Positions 12,183 to 24,269 of a stretch of 64,000 nucleotides of DNA are shown here, piece after piece. A program made the translations under genes and the position numbers. Location of the stretch: positions 15,659,529-15,723,528 of the forward strand of contig JBCNJP010000017.1 of NCBI GenBank assembly GCA_039602395.1, read 5' to 3'. Origin of the DNA: Deinandra increscens subsp. villosa (taxonomy: Eukaryota; Streptophyta; Magnoliopsida; Asterales; Asteraceae). The notes below the pieces were generated by a model. That model saw only the letters and a list, made by a program, of their open reading frames with translations, was not told the DNA's origin and ran no database searches. Every line of letters begins with the position of its first letter. Position 1 is the first letter of the stretch.

Positions 12183-12360
12183 TTGAACTGCAAACATCTG
12201 GTCACCAGGAGTCTTATCATGGCAAACGATGTTACCAACGAAACGTTATGACCGCAGTCCGTGCGAGTAACCAAAACCCTCTATGTTGTAGATCCATCCC
12301 AGAGGAAACCCACCGCCTAAATGCCCACTGTCGTAAAACATCTGACTCACATATAAAGAC
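12183..12360 (-). mobile_element. Possible retroposon fragment, minus strand
   Basis: The minus strand ends in TTTGCAGTTCAAAAAA, the same style of 3' tail as the LINE fragments at 12546 and 14370. The moderately GC-rich body runs to about 12350. No target duplication or coding domain is recognised, so LINE and SINE remain equally possible. Confidence 0.4.
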
Positions 12361-12545
12361 TGAGAAATTTTTATATAGTTATGAAAATACATAATTGTCG
12401 TAGATTATGATTGTATTTATAGTTTTTTTAAACTCCGTTGTGTAACACATGGGGATAAAAAAAACTAGTGTATACTATAAAAGAAATTGAAAAAAAAAAC
12501 TATAAAACAACGAAATGATTATTTTTAATGAAATGCTTAAATCTT

Positions 12546-12671
12546 TTTTTTTTTGAACTGCAAAATTATATTAACAAAGCAAGCCGGTTAGAAAAACCTA
12601 ACCGAACAAGCAACAATTACAAATACAAAAGAGGGTTATCAAGCCAATTGCTCGAAGACATAATAAAACGC
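12546..12671 (-). mobile_element. Very short 5'-truncated LINE, minus strand, with 27-bp target duplication
   Basis: The insertion of about 126 bp begins with a T-run then GAACTGCAAAATTATAT, i.e. a minus-strand LINE-like 3' end with poly-A. It is flanked by an exact 27-bp direct repeat (12519-12545 and 12672-12698). Long target duplications plus poly-A are typical of LINE-type target-primed insertion. Only the 3' end of the element was copied. Confidence 0.82.
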
Positions 12672-12912
12672 TTATTTTTAATGAAATGCTTAAATCTTAT
12701 ATATTAAGAAAAACGTTATTGATAATTTGAATAAATATGAAATTTTAAAGTTTTAGAAAAGCAGGGTATAATGGTCATTTATTATATTATTTTTAATGAA
12801 ATTGGTAAATTTGATATTTTAACTTCTTTTAAAGGACATATATGATATTCCAAGTTTTGATTGAGTACAGATGATATTTTAAATGTATATAAGGGTGTAT
12901 TATGAAATTCTC

Positions 12913-13920
12913 TATTTTTTTAAACGGCAAGAACGAGATATTTTATAGATATGAGGCAATTAGAAAAGCTTAACCAACCACCAAACACAAACAATTATAA
13001 AAATATAAGAGGGTTTTGTAACCACCTAACCCAAGACATACGAGAAGTCAACAACTCTTGTCTCTAAGAAGTGATCCAATGCTAAGAAAAATAAACATAA
13101 TTAAACATGAGACGAATCTTTAAATCGCGCTTCTTGGGCACAATCTCGTTCTGTTCCTTCCATATAATCCACTAAGCGCAAAATATAATCCCTTCAAGAA
13201 GAGTTTTGCATTTCTTTGATAACAAACACCCGTCAAGCCAAACATACAAATCACGAGGAAGCAAAATCTCTGGCCCATTAAGGAGAGCCAAACACAAATC
13301 GATCTCTAAACTTTCCTAGCGACATTGCAATAGCCCATTAAGTGATTCACCGTTTCGATTTCCGAGTCACAAAATGGATACATAATAATCGGCACATCAA
13401 TTCCTTTCACGCGTAAGTTACATCTCGAAGGAAAACGACCCAAAAAATCCGCCACATGAAAATGTTGACTTTTTTCGGCACCTTCACATTCCATTTCATT
13501 TTCCAATCAACACTCGGTATGGACTTCATTCTTATCGCCTTCCTAACCCATTTACCACAAATTCATCTTGAGCCTCAAGATCCCATTTCCAAGAATCAAG
13601 ACCATTCCCCAACTCTATGATCTGACACTTGATAATTTTTCTTCTCCAAAAGTCTATGTAATTATATTGAACCTCCTCAATACCACCTCTAATATATCTT
13701 CTCCAGTCCCAACTCTACGATCCGACACTTGACAATTTTTATTATTCTCAAACGTAAAAGGTCTAGGGAATTTGATAAAAAGCGGATCCTCATCCACCCA
13801 AGCATCCTTCCAAATACGTTATCGCCCCTATCCACAATCATCTTCGTAGCATTAAAAAGAGATGGTCGATTGAGGGCAATGAAAACTCTATACTTCAGAA
13901 GATAAATAGGCATGATAAAA
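12913..13920 (-). mobile_element. L1-like LINE 3' part, minus strand, degenerate
   Basis: The left end is a T-run followed by AAACGGCAAGAACGAG, the mirror of a plant L1 3' end with A-tail. The minus strand then encodes, in broken frames, the C-terminal zinc-binding region after LINE RT (see 13306-13506) and weaker upstream traces to about 13900. RT and endonuclease cores are absent, so this is a 5'-truncated, frameshifted copy. At the right border a 21-bp direct duplication (AAATAGGCATGATAAAATTTT, two copies within 13903-13944) is present. Confidence 0.72.
13306..13506 (-). pseudogene. zf-RVT-like segment of LINE
   Basis: A 66-residue open segment reads LGRFPSRCNLRVKGIDVP, then PFCDSEIETVNHLMGYC. 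This matches the pattern of the zf-RVT domain at the C-terminus of plant LINE ORF2 (P-T-R-x-N-L-x-x-R-G, C-x2-C, E-T-x-x-H-L, C). The first Cys of the C-x2-C pair is Tyr here, consistent with decay. It is bounded by stops and frameshifts. Confidence 0.7.
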
Positions 13921-14285
13921 TTTTAAATAGGCATGATAAAATTTTAATACCTTTAAAAAACTTCAATATTTAAATTTATAAAAAGGTGTTTATAGGAAGC
14001 AATGATTTCTTGGTTTCAAATGTGAATTGTGAGTTACCAGTTTTGGTTAGACACCCTCCACTCTTGTTTCTCATTCGAGCACATGGTAGCGTTGGTTTCT
14101 TTTAGTGGTGACTATTGTAATAATCTTGTGCATTTATTTAATTGATATAAAAAATGTATAACTACCTTCAACGAACTCAATGAACACAAACAGAATTTGT
14201 ACATAATCATTTGTGTACGGTTATATTAATTAATAAATTAAGATAACAAGAGTTTTAATTTTTGTATGTTAATGCGATACTGATA

Positions 14286-14370
14286 GGATGTTGGCTTTTT
14301 CTAGCTCCTTGCTAGGATGTTGGCTTTTTCTGTTCTATAAAATATCATTGCTGTTCAAAAAAAAAAAAAA
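14286..14370 (+). mobile_element. LINE 3' end fragment with poly-A and 14-bp target duplication
   Basis: Insert of about 85 bp containing TTCTAGCTCCTTGCTAGG and ending TGCTGTTC plus 15 A. This is typical of plant L1 3' ends. It is flanked by ATGCGATACTGATA (14272-14285) and ATGTGATACTGATA (14371-14384), a 14-bp target duplication with one mismatch. Confidence 0.82.
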
Positions 14371-14394
14371 ATGTGATACTGATACCGAGAATTA

Positions 14395-14650
14395 AGCAAA
14401 GTTTATGTAGTGGTTAAACTCTTACCTTGTGATTGAAAGACCCATGTTATAATCTCACTCATACCACTTATGAGATATTAGTGAGCAATGAAGGATTTGG
14501 GCTTACGAGCTTGTCTGGTTCCCGTCTGGTGGTGCAAATAGGGAGCTCCGGGTTCCCTCACTATGAGGTTTGAACTCGAAACAATAGGTAGATCTAGAAT
14601 AATTAGTCCTAATACATCACTAAGCCAAATTACCCTTAAAAAATATGATA
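14395..14650 (+). mobile_element. Probable tRNA-derived SINE or SINE pair
   Basis: At 14407 the plus strand has an A-box-like GTAGTGGTTAA, followed at tRNA-like spacing by a weak B-box-like CATGTTATAATCTC. The segment then contains a GC-richer body. Near 14570-14635 the complement carries another tRNA-like head (TGGCTTAGTGATG, GAGTTCAAACC). Two heads in opposite orientation suggest either two overlapping SINEs or a composite. No clear target duplication. Confidence 0.5.
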
Positions 14651-15285
14651 TTGATGAGAATTTATTTTATATAACTACACAAATCATTGAACATAAGAGT
14701 GAAAAAAATCAAGTCAAGGCGAGTATGGGCTTAATCATACTATGAAGTGGGTCCTAATCAACCCTGTTCGACCATAGATGCAAAGCTCAAAATGTCTTAT
14801 GAGTAATTTTATTTATTGAGAAATAGATTTTTATTGAGAACCATAATAATTAACCACTGTATTATTTAACGTTTGAATACAAAATATGTATTTTTTTTTG
14901 CTGAATAACTACATAGAATTATTTCTAAGTCTTCAATTAAACTTCTTTTATATGTGTGGTTTTAAATTTTAAATGTTACTATTTTAAATGTATAACATAT
15001 TTTAAATAATAGTTTTTCAGAAGTAAAATATGATATTTTTTTTATTACCAGAAGTGCGATGCGACAAGTAATAGACGGTGTAGCTAGGTTTAGCATACCT
15101 CTTAATATATATTAATTCATACATATACATATATGTCACCTCTCATAAATGTATATATTTATAGAGTTAGATTCATTAAAAAGGCTCTTAATTTTTTTTA
15201 ACAGTTAACTCTAATCTACCTATAACCTAACCTCTTAAATCACCAAAGAACGTCTATATTTGGAATAGAACTCAAGAACTCCAAC
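14651..15285. other. AT-rich spacer
   Basis: No gene, repeat end or RNA recognised. Confidence 0.5.
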
Positions 15286-15288
15286 TAA

Positions 15289-15968
15289 GGGGTTGTTTGA
15301 TAGTTGTCAACTGAGTAAGAGCTGACTGGGTTAGAGCTAATTGAGTAAGAGGTTGACTGGGTAAGAAACTCTAACTTAAACTTGGTTGTTTGATAGTTGA
15401 TGACTGAGTAAGAGCTGAATGAGAAAATGTATATAGCTATTTATTTTTAATGTATTAAAAACATTTTTAAACATTCACCGAAAGCATATCAATATAGGTC
15501 TAGTTTGAATCGTTTTTCAATTTCGAGCGCAACGACGTGCTTATTTTCAAGATTCATTCAGTTTTGGAGGAGTTATGCTTGATTAAACATCATCGATATC
15601 GTGTTCGTCTCGACTTTTCAAACATTCACCGAAAGCATATCAACATATATCTAGTTTGAATCGTTTTTCAATTTCGCGCGCAACGGTATGCTTATTTTCA
15701 AGGTTTATCCGGTTTTGGAGAAGTTATCTTATTTAAAGTATAAAAGTAATTTTTATTTTAACTTTTTTTTAAAAAGAAATGCGCTGGTGTACATAGTAGT
15801 AATTGATCTCTTATTCGCTTATTCGGTCAGAGATAGCAAGATAGCGGATTCGGTCCGAGGTCACTTACTCGGTCCGAGCAAATTTACGTTTTAATCAAAC
15901 AAGCTTACTGCTGACCCAGTCCTCAGTAAGCTCTTACTGGACTGGGTAAGTGATTATCAAACAGCCCC
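15289..15968. mobile_element. PIF/Harbinger-type MITE with TAA target duplications
   Basis: The termini GGGGTTGTTTGATA and TATCAAACAGCCCC form inverted repeats with one mismatch and are flanked by TAA on each side (15286-15288 and 15969-15971), as expected for Tourist/PIF-Harbinger elements. Inside, the left terminal motif is repeated at about 15384. A segment of about 95 bp (TTCACCGAAAGCATATCAA...) occurs twice (about 15473-15560 and 15623-15705). There is no transposase. Confidence 0.85.
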
Positions 15969-16129
15969 TAAGGCAAAACCTAACTACCTCCCTCTTTTTC
16001 ACTAGGCCTACTCATAAATCAAAGTAGTCTAATTAGAAGGATTTTTAAAAATCATAAACTGGCTCAAACGACTACGTTTGAACTCATTCCACCGGCATTA
16101 GAATTGGTTCATCGAACTTTATGATCTTA

Positions 16130-16505
16130 GCCTTTTGGAGTTTAGGTTTTAGGTTATCGATATTTTTTCCACCTCATTATGCTTTTCTACTCGTCATTGT
16201 GTCATTTCTACTCATCATTATGTCTTTTATGCTCGTTATTATTTTAACGTGTTTAGCTCTATGGTTTAGGATTTATAGTTTATGGTTTAGGGTATAGCTA
16301 TTAGGCTATAGAATTCACGTTTTCAAGCTAATTGTGTCTTTCTTCTTATCATTATGTCTTTTTAGCTTGTACTTATGTTGTTTTTTTACTGTTTATATTT
16401 AGGTTTAGGATTTATGGTTTAGGTTTTTACGTTTAGGGTTAGTTTAGCCTAATGTTTAGTTTTAGGGGTTTATCTTTTAGGTTTTAGATTTTATGTTTTC
16501 CAGCT
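16130..16505 (+). repeat. Degenerate telomere-like TTTAGG-rich tract
   Basis: Repeated variants of GGTTTAGGATTTATGGTTTAGG, interspersed with copies of CTCGTCATTGTGTCTTTTTA. The unit is close to the plant telomere repeat TTTAGGG but scrambled. A related tract in the opposite orientation lies at 50870-51340. Confidence 0.65.
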
Positions 16506-16543
16506 CGTTGTGTCTTTTTACTCGTCATTGTTTTCCATGGTTT

Positions 16544-16712
16544 CACTACAAGAAATAAGGTCTATAGTGGCGACATTTGTCGCCGCTATTGCTTAGATAT
16601 GTCGCCACTATTGCTTTTAGCGGCGACATGTCGCCGCTATTGTGTCGCCACTACTGATCCGCCGTTGTCGCCTCTATTGTCGTCGCCTCTACTAAACCTT
16701 TTTCTTGTAGTG
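16544..16712. mobile_element. CACTA (EnSpm) MITE
   Basis: A 169-bp element starts CACTACAAGAAA and ends TTTCTTGTAGTG, perfect 12-bp inverted termini. It is flanked by TTT on both sides, the 3-bp duplication expected for CACTA elements. The interior is packed with subterminal motifs in both orientations (GTGGCGACA, TGTCGCC, CCGCTATTG), the usual transposase-binding style. No coding. Confidence 0.92.
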
Positions 16713-16715
16713 TTT

Positions 16716-17699
16716 AGCTTTAAAATTTAGAATTTGGGGTTTCGAGTTTAGAGTGTATGGTTTAAGACATGGCTAGACGGTCCTAACACCATTGCAATAA
16801 GTTCAGTCAGAATTAATTTTAGTCGGTTTATAGGTTTTTAAATATTCTTTTTAAGCTTTCTTGAAATATGAGAGTTATTAGAATAGTCCAACCCTATATT
16901 CCTATATTTATAATGTGACAAGTAAATATGAAGGTTTAAGCAATTTAAATAATTATATTTAATGTGAACCCTTTTAATAAAATTACCTTAGTTTTAAAAT
17001 CAAAATTATTTTGACTTTTGTCACATAAATAAAGCCACGTCATTCATTATTTCTGTTGTGATAGGAACATATAGTTTCTTAAATACATTTTGCACAAAAA
17101 ATTTAATACCAAGGCCACGACTCACGCGAATAAAATGTAGCAGTCGTTTATATTTGGAATATATGCGTTGGATCACGACAAACTAAAAAAAGGTTTTAAT
17201 TAATAAAAGTTCATATCTTGTTTTTTAAGACTTTACAATACTTTATTAGCATTACTATTTTAAACGAAAAGAAATGTATTGTCGCATATTATTAGTATAT
17301 AATTATATTAGTTTTTACACTAGTACATGTACATGACTAGGGTTTAAAAAAATTAATAATTGTAATGATGTATAGAAAATATAATTGAACCTATGAACTT
17401 ATATAAAAGAAAAAAGCTGTTAAAGTAAAAGAGAATAACATTTAAAATTTACAAAGTAGAAAATATTAATTTATATACTATATTTAATGTATGGTTTGTT
17501 AATTTTTCATCTTCATCCTATACTATAGCACAATATTATTATGTTATCATGTCAGACAATATAGTTTTGTGTTCTTATGTTTCTGTTTAGAGATAACAAT
17601 GTAACGTCCAAGCTCAAACCTAATAAAAGAATATGAGCAAATTAAAATATACTTAAAACATTATTATTAACTAAACTTAAATTTATACAGTATATATGG
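16716..17699. other. AT-rich intergenic DNA
   Basis: No gene or transposon end recognised. Confidence 0.5.
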
Positions 17700-17719
17700 T
17701 ATCATATTTATATGTCATA

Positions 17720-17744
17720 TTATTACTATTACTATTACTATTAC

Positions 17745-17802
<58 letters not shown>
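17720..17802. repeat. (ATT)n microsatellite
   Basis: Pure ATT repeat preceded by five ACT-interrupted units, inside tandem unit 1. It is repeated in shorter form at 18069-18141 in unit 2. Confidence 0.95.
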
Positions 17803-18068
17803 TTAGGTTTAAAAATGTATTATGTAACTAATTTTTAATGAAGACAATAATGTAAGGTATTGAAAAGGAATCTGATATAGATTTATAATATATTTTCTAT
17901 GAAGGTTATAATGGATCTTGTTTCAAAAACAATAATACCTGTAAAATTAAAAAAAAAACAAAAATTAAGGGATAATGTGAACTTTTTAAGTGATATTATT
18001 TGAGGGTGCTTTAGGCAGGAAAATGAAATTAAGGTAGACTGCGGTAGTATATCATATTTATATGCATG

Positions 18069-18092
18069 TTATTATTATTATTATCATCATCA

Positions 18093-18140
<48 letters not shown>

Positions 18141-18141
18141 G
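18069..18141. repeat. (ATT)n microsatellite with ATC interruptions
   Basis: ATT repeat with four consecutive ATC units near 18084-18095, in tandem unit 2. Confidence 0.95.
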
Positions 18142-18807
18142 TTTAAGTTTAAGAACTTATTATGCAACTAATTGTTAATGACGACAATAATGTAAAGTAT
18201 TGAAAATGAATTTAATACAGATTTATAATATCTTTTTAATGAAGTTTATAATGGATTTCATTCCAAAAATAATAATACTTATAAAATTTGAAAAACAAAA
18301 ACTAAGGGATAGTATAAATCTTTTAGGGAAATTAAGGGATAATGTAAATTTTTAGGTTATATTATCTGGAGGTGCTTTAGGCGAGAAATGAAAATGAGGT
18401 GGACTGTGATCGTATATCATATTTATATGTCATATTATTATTATTAGTTAAAGTTTAAGAATTTATTGTGAAATTAATCATTAATGACGACAATAATGTA
18501 AAGTATTGGAAATGAATTTGATACACATTCATAATATTTTTTTATGAAAGGTTATAATGGATCTCCTTTCGAAAATAATAATACCTGTAAAATTTTAAAA
18601 AATAGAAATTAAGGGATAATGTAAAATTTTTAGGTTATATTATTTGGGGTGCTTCAGGTGGGAAAATGAAAATCAGGGGGATTGTGTGATGATGCCATGT
18701 GATTTAGAAAAACTTTTTTTTATAAGAATAAAGTAGAGGATTTAACCCTTAAATTTTTTATGATGTCCTTCGACTCTTGAAATTACTAAAAATTAGAGAT
18801 AGCATAT

Positions 18808-19051
18808 TTTTTTTTTTGAACGGCGTTTGGACTACTCCCCAAATCTCCAATACCCGAGTGAGCCTTCCTGAGACGGGATTGCAACCGTCCATACTGATTT
18901 TGACACTCCAGGCTTGGCTCACTCAGGAACACCATCAAGGAGGAAACTCACCACTTGAGAAAAACCCCCTTGAGTCAGGTTTGAACTTGAGACCTCAAGG
19001 TCCCCAAGCTCTAACCTTCATCCCCATACCATTGGGACAAATGCCCATTGG
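18808..19051 (-). mobile_element. tRNA-derived SINE, minus strand, 14-bp target duplication
   Basis: Flanked by exact TAGAGATAGCATAT at 18794-18807 and 19052-19065. The left end is a T-run then GAACGGCGTTTGG, i.e. a minus-strand poly-A tail. At the right end the minus strand has a tRNA-like head with A-box-like TGTCCCAATGGTA and B-box-like AAGTTCAAACCTG about 35 bp apart. About 244 bp, full-length in appearance. Confidence 0.88.
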
Positions 19052-19159
19052 TAGAGATAGCATATTAGTTTAGTGTTTGTGATAAACTAATAATCTGTAT
19101 CGTATGGTAAAAATGTATGATATAATCGGTTTATTGTAATTATCATCATTATAACAAGA

Positions 19160-19760
19160 TGGTGACCCGCCCGCGCTTCGCGGCGGGCCACCCATTTTTC
19201 GAAACGCTGTTGCTAAAGTCGAAAGCTCTAAAAGTGATTTAAAAGTTGACCACCTGCGCTTACGCCTGAAAAAAAACTACATGTACATAACACGTGGCCT
19301 AATACCCATTTTTCAAAACGCTGTGACCAAAGTCAAAAACTCTAAAAGTGGTCTAAAAGTTGACCACATGCGCTTAAGTTGAAAAACGTATCACATGTAC
19401 ATAACACGTAACCACATGTCGCAAAAACATTGGCCTAGATATGACACGTGGTCACGTGTCGCCATACGTAGCCTAACACATGACCACGTGTCGCAAAAAC
19501 ATTGACCTACATATGACACGTGTCCACATGTCACCACATGTCCTAACATGTGTCAGGTCACGTGTCATAAAATTAGTGGCCTAGATATAAATAGTGACTT
19601 ATGTGTCACAACCACCCAATTATTATAAAGTAGTAAAAAAAAACAGAAAAAAAAACACATGCAATAGTGGGACACGTGGCAAGCATCAATTCGTGAGTGG
19701 AACACGTGGCAAGCATCAAGTTCGTGAGTACTTATGAATAGTAGAAGTAGTGTCTAAGCC
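19160..19760 (-). mobile_element. Helitron-like element candidate with GC hairpin and ACGTG-rich repeats
   Basis: At about 19166-19192 there is a GC-rich hairpin (CCCGC..GCGCTTCGC..GCGGG) like the one near Helitron 3' ends, read on the minus strand. The following 19195-19620 consists of degenerate 45-110-bp repeats with many ACACGTG/CACATGT strings and 'CTAAAAGTGRTYTAAAAGTT' duplicated at about 19230 and 19350. The expected CTRR terminus is not clean (CTTG), so the call is tentative. A second block near 19672-19725 repeats GGGACACGTGGCAAGCATCA. Confidence 0.4.
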
Positions 19761-19895
19761 TCCCATTTATTAATGTAATATATATAAATTACATAAATAT
19801 TTAATTTAATTATTATTTTATGAAAGCTTTGTTATTCTATATTCTATATGATATAACAAAAAGGATTAGGTATCCAAAAAGTAAATCTAGTTTTT

Positions 19896-20057
19896 TTTTG
19901 AATGACCAACGAATCCCCCAGAAAACCTAGGGAGTATTTACACCAGTTGAGCTTATTCCAGGAAAAAACCACCTCCGCAAGCGGTCGGGTGGTAAAACCT
20001 GAGAGCTCAGGTTTCGAACTTATGACCTCTCAGCCCTAAGTCTCCCCTCATCGCCAA
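19896..20057 (-). mobile_element. SINE, minus strand, 14-bp target duplication
   Basis: Exact TAAATCTAGTTTTT flanks (19882-19895 and 20058-20071). The minus strand shows a B-box-like TAAGTTCGAAACC, then CCACCCGACC, and ends TTGGTCATTC plus A-run. Its 3' half matches the SINE at 51575-51745 (both have CACCCGACC, a GCTCAAC block and TTGGTCRTTCAAAAA), so the two belong to one family. It appears slightly 5'-truncated because the A-box is missing. Confidence 0.85.
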
Positions 20058-20266
20058 TAAATCTAGTTTTTAAACGTTTTTAGTCTTGATATAAAAAAAG
20101 TGTTAGCGATGCATGAGATCTATATTATACATGGTTGGAGAGTATGGTTATAAAACCCTAGAGTCATTTTATACTTTTTTTCATCACTAATACACTCTTC
20201 CTTTTTCGTCCCTCGAGCTTCTGAGCTTCTGTGACGACTTTCTTCCTCTTTTCATTCACTTGTCCA

Positions 20267-20326
20267 TATTTAAGATAAATGATTAAAGGACATAATATAT
20301 TATATTGTATACATATATACGAAATC

Positions 20327-20378
<52 letters not shown>

Positions 20379-20399
20379 GTAATATAATTAAGTCTAACA
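20267..20399 (-). repeat. 3' LTR remnant of element B (minus strand)
   Basis: About 133 bp are a direct repeat of 33676-33796, including ACGAAATCAT, an (AT)n tract (about 20328-20375) and the end AATTAAGTCTAACA. On the minus strand this is the first part of the LTR (TGTTAGACTTAATT). The rest of this LTR, left of 20267, is missing, so B lost its downstream end. Confidence 0.8.
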
Positions 20400-20414
20400 T
20401 TCTCCCACTTGGCC
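20400..20414 (-). other. Polypurine tract of element B
   Basis: On the minus strand CCAAGTGGGAGAA directly precedes the LTR start TGTTAGAC. It sets B's orientation as minus. Confidence 0.75.
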
Positions 20415-22430
20415 GAATGATCATTTATAATGAGGTATTAGCTAAGTCTGATCAGAATTTAATACTCATTTCAATTTTAAACCAAAATTGCAGCAGAAAA
20501 ATACAGTCATAGAGTTGATTATCCAACTCAAGACCCCCATTAATCATACTACAACCCCAAATTTAAAATTCAACATAAATTCAGAATCAATTACAAAAGT
20601 AAGCCCTTAACGTTGATTTGTATATAAACTGTCTATATGTCCCGTTAGGCATGCGTAACATATTTAGAGACAACAAATCAAACGGATGAGGAATAATTAA
20701 TAATTAGTCATCCATATTGTGATATGCTTGGTCATTAGTTAAACCTCGTCTTCATTATGAGCTCTTAGAAAAGACTTATGAGGATAGACCTTAAGTTATA
20801 GGATCCTTTTTAAGCATATCATGAATGTTTTCAATACAAGGACTTAGATTCCTCTATTTGTTCTTAAATGAACAATAATCTTGTATCGAAAATTTAATGC
20901 AGCTCCGCTCAAAACTGTTACTATTTTAAGAGGTTAGGGTAGCTGACTTTATCATAGTAAGTCTTCAATATGTTATTTATCTGGAGCTTGGGAATTATGA
21001 GTCTACTGATAAATTTATCAACAACTTCTAGTGACAAATCATGTCATAATAACTTAGGTTGTTGTCATCAGGTTCTTATGACTCCTCCATGATCCATGAG
21101 ATAAATCTGTCCGCAGACATAAGGATATACCCCTAAGTTGACATTTAATATCTTTTTAATACAATAAAGTCAAAATTTAGAGATAGTCAACTATTTTAAG
21201 TTTTCTCACTTCTTCTATAGTTTAAATTTTATAGTCTTTTATTTCTTATAGATATTGAAATGTCATCATAAATGCTTTATGATGCACTAAACTTAGGAAA
21301 TGATTTTCATCATTTCTAGTATTTTTAGCAATGAAGGCAATATCTAAACGAGCATATACTTGAACATACGCAAGGCTTCTAACTAATGAAGCAATAAGAT
21401 TTATTTTCTTGAACATTTATTAGTAATCTCCTTTAGTTACTAGAGTTACAGATAAAGAGGCACCGTTGCATGTTGTAATGTGTTGAACACATAGTTAAAT
21501 CTAATGAGACTTAATGTCTCGTTAGGTTGATCTTGATGTATTTCGATGCTTATTGTATAAGAAGCATCTTCAAGATTTTAATGTCAAAATTATGCGAGAA
21601 TAAGTCGCTTTGACTCATGCAACAAAACTAACATATTACTTGCCTAAAATAATGTATATATAGGGCAAGTATTGTATTAGATGCTCCCATTCATCTTAAG
21701 GTAGGCCCAATTTATTCACTTATTCTTGATGACGAATTGTTACATTTATAGCTTCATCAAATTTTAAATTCACTTGTAAATTTGCTTATATTAACCCTTT
21801 ATATTTACTCATCTTATATACTAAGTGTTCTTTAACTTTCAGGCTTGAAACCTTAAGTTTAGTTTATGAACATGTCTTCATTGTAAGTGAGTATTAAGGA
21901 AATATATCTTATAAGGCCGTTAAATGTCACTCGTAATTATGAGTGAGTAATAAGGACAGTGATTATCTCTCAAAGAACCCTTTAGAAAAGGAATTCTTAA
22001 CTTGTTAATCGCCTTTAGAAAACAACAATTTATAACGTTTAATTTCTCCTTTCGGATTTCAGTTTAGCTATGGAAAACTAAACTTCTAACGTTATTCTGA
22101 TTTTGGGAGTTAAGCTCATTAATAATAGCTTTATTCCATCAGATGATTTGATTGATTGCTAATAATGGCTCTTAAATCAGAGATACGATTAGTAATCTTT
22201 CCAATATCCATGTAAGCTTTATTAAGGTAGGTTCATAATCATCAAAGTTAATAGGAGACTTCATACCTTGATGACCTAGTAAGATGGATCTAATGAGTTG
22301 AAGCAAAACATTAACAGTTTCATAGATTTCCTCTTGAGCATTTAAGTCAGGTATATTAGGAGTAACATTATTTCTAAGTGTGTGGAAGTGGATCAGTGTT
22401 ATAGTAGCGTGGTGTACAAGAGGTGTAATC
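20415..22430 (-). other. Internal non-coding DNA of element B (left part)
   Basis: AT-rich, with no protein domain in either strand. The only longer open frame (22172-22570, minus, 132 codons) shows no family motif and crosses the start of the duplicated segment, so I do not call it a gene. Confidence 0.55.
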
Positions 22431-24269
22431 GGAGTTAAATTCAGAGTTAAATTTAACTTTGTCTCTCCCCCCGCGTCTTGTACTTTCAGGCAAGCATTGC
22501 ATAAGGACTTTTCACTACTCCCACTGACCTTAGAAAATAAGTCATTGATAAGGACTTTGATTGCTCCCACTAATCTTTGAATTTCTTAGGAACTTGGCAT
22601 GCAACATGCTTAGTGTTGAGGACTATTAAGGTTTAATTACGGCTAATAACTAATCATATGGTTTATACTTAGTTTTCTTCATGTCCGGATTTCAGAAGGA
22701 ATTTTAGGGACATATTAGGTAACCTTGTTTAGCATATGAGTTGTTTTTTTTAGAGCCTTGATATATAGAAATAGATGTATAACTTAGATGACATGTTTAT
22801 TATCATGTTTATAAGGATACTTAGATGCATAACTTAATGATGTATCTTTAGAAGTACCATACATGATCTACTGGTTCACACTAGTATGATCCTAATGGAT
22901 TTGAGAGTGTTTCCATTATTTGTATGTCAATCTTAGTATTTAATTTATTAAATCTAATCTCACAACCTTTTATTTTATGGTTAAGTTGATTTTCAACTTC
23001 GTCCTTAAAAGTTTAAGGTGAGAAAGATTTTTTTCCTTATTTAAGTACAAGAATAAATAATCATTAAATGAGTGATAAATGTGTTACGCCCAGATATTCC
23101 ATTTTAGGATAAGGTCCACTAATATATTTGAGTTTTGGTGAGTTAGAACTCTTTGTGGAAACTTGTTTATTCCCTTATACACATATTGTCTTTGTTAAAT
23201 TCTCACTTACGTGATAACAAAAATTGTGAACATTTATTATCTAGTTATAAGTTATAAAGATTTCAACCCACGTAAAGACAACTAGATAAGTATAATCAAC
23301 AACTTTGAGAGTTTAGAGTAGTAGTGACATTTGTCATAGTTGTTTGAAACCTTATAACCATCGATGTCTTACTTTAGTGGTTGTTTGGTTTATTCCAGTG
23401 TATGGATTGTAAGAGATCTTTATAAGACTAGATTTAATCCACTGTGTTATTTTGAAAATTAATGGGCACAATTATCATTGTTGATTATTCTTTGTTAGCC
23501 AGTTGTTCCTATAAGGATTTAGAACTGGAAGTTTTCTTGTATCTTATTTTAGAATTTAGAACTATCCTCCTTATTTAAGTTATTTTAATTATATAAGGGT
23601 TAGTGATTGTGAGGTGAACAAATCCGTTTTTCTAATTTAAGGCATTATGTATCCTTTATGCACAATGCTATCAAACACTCATTTTCCTTCTGGTACTTAT
23701 ATGTGTCATGACTAATTTTAGGTAGCATGTAATTGTGCTAAGAAAGGATTCACGAAGAAATGCATTAGAAAAACTTCAATTTGAAACATGTGTAAGCCCT
23801 TTAAGGGTCATGTTTTATGATGTGTTCACTAAATCATTAACCTAATTACTTTGTACTAAGCATATTAGATGTTAAGTGTTTGCATGCATTTTAGAAGTTC
23901 TTTCAAAATTTATTACTTACACGATGTTTAGATTAGGAAATCTGAAACATCTCCCCTGATAGTATTGTTTAAAGGGATTTTTTATTATCATGATAGACAA
24001 CTTGAGTAGACTTTACTCGCTTTTAATGTTCTGGTTGTAAAACATTTTATTTGAGGGAGTAATTAAGAGTCTTTTGTCTTATAGAGATAATCAAAATCAT
24101 TATGATGAGAGGAAAACATTTATGGAAACATTTAGTGATTATAAATTTAGAGTGGATTAGTTATGGAGATTAAATGTTAAATTAAAAAGAAGATCTAAGA
24201 GTGATTCTATGGGGTATTTAAAACTAAGGCACAATTAATAATGCATAATGATAAGCTAAGGCATAATAA

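Larger units (their letters stand above)
17700..18690. repeat. Three-unit tandem repeat (350, 365 and 276 bp)
   Basis: Each unit starts TATCATATTTATATG. It then carries an ATT microsatellite of different length, GACAATAATGTAA..TATTG, TTATAATGGAT, AAGGGATA and GAGGTGCTTTAGGCGAGAAA-type blocks in the same order. Unit starts are 17700, 18050 and 18415. Length differences come mainly from the microsatellite and, in unit 2, from a duplicated GGGAAATTAAGGGATA-like block. Confidence 0.88.

Noticed and set aside
16544..16712. CRISPR-like repeats of GGCGACA/TGTCGCC
   Set aside because: Subterminal repeats of a CACTA MITE, too short and irregular. The organism is a plant.
20164..20512. Open frames rich in Ile-Tyr on both strands
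   Set aside because: Produced by the (AT)n microsatellite of the element B LTR.
22172..22570. 132-codon minus-strand frame as a gene
   Set aside because: No domain, no introns or start context, and the frame crosses the haplotype breakpoint at 22431.
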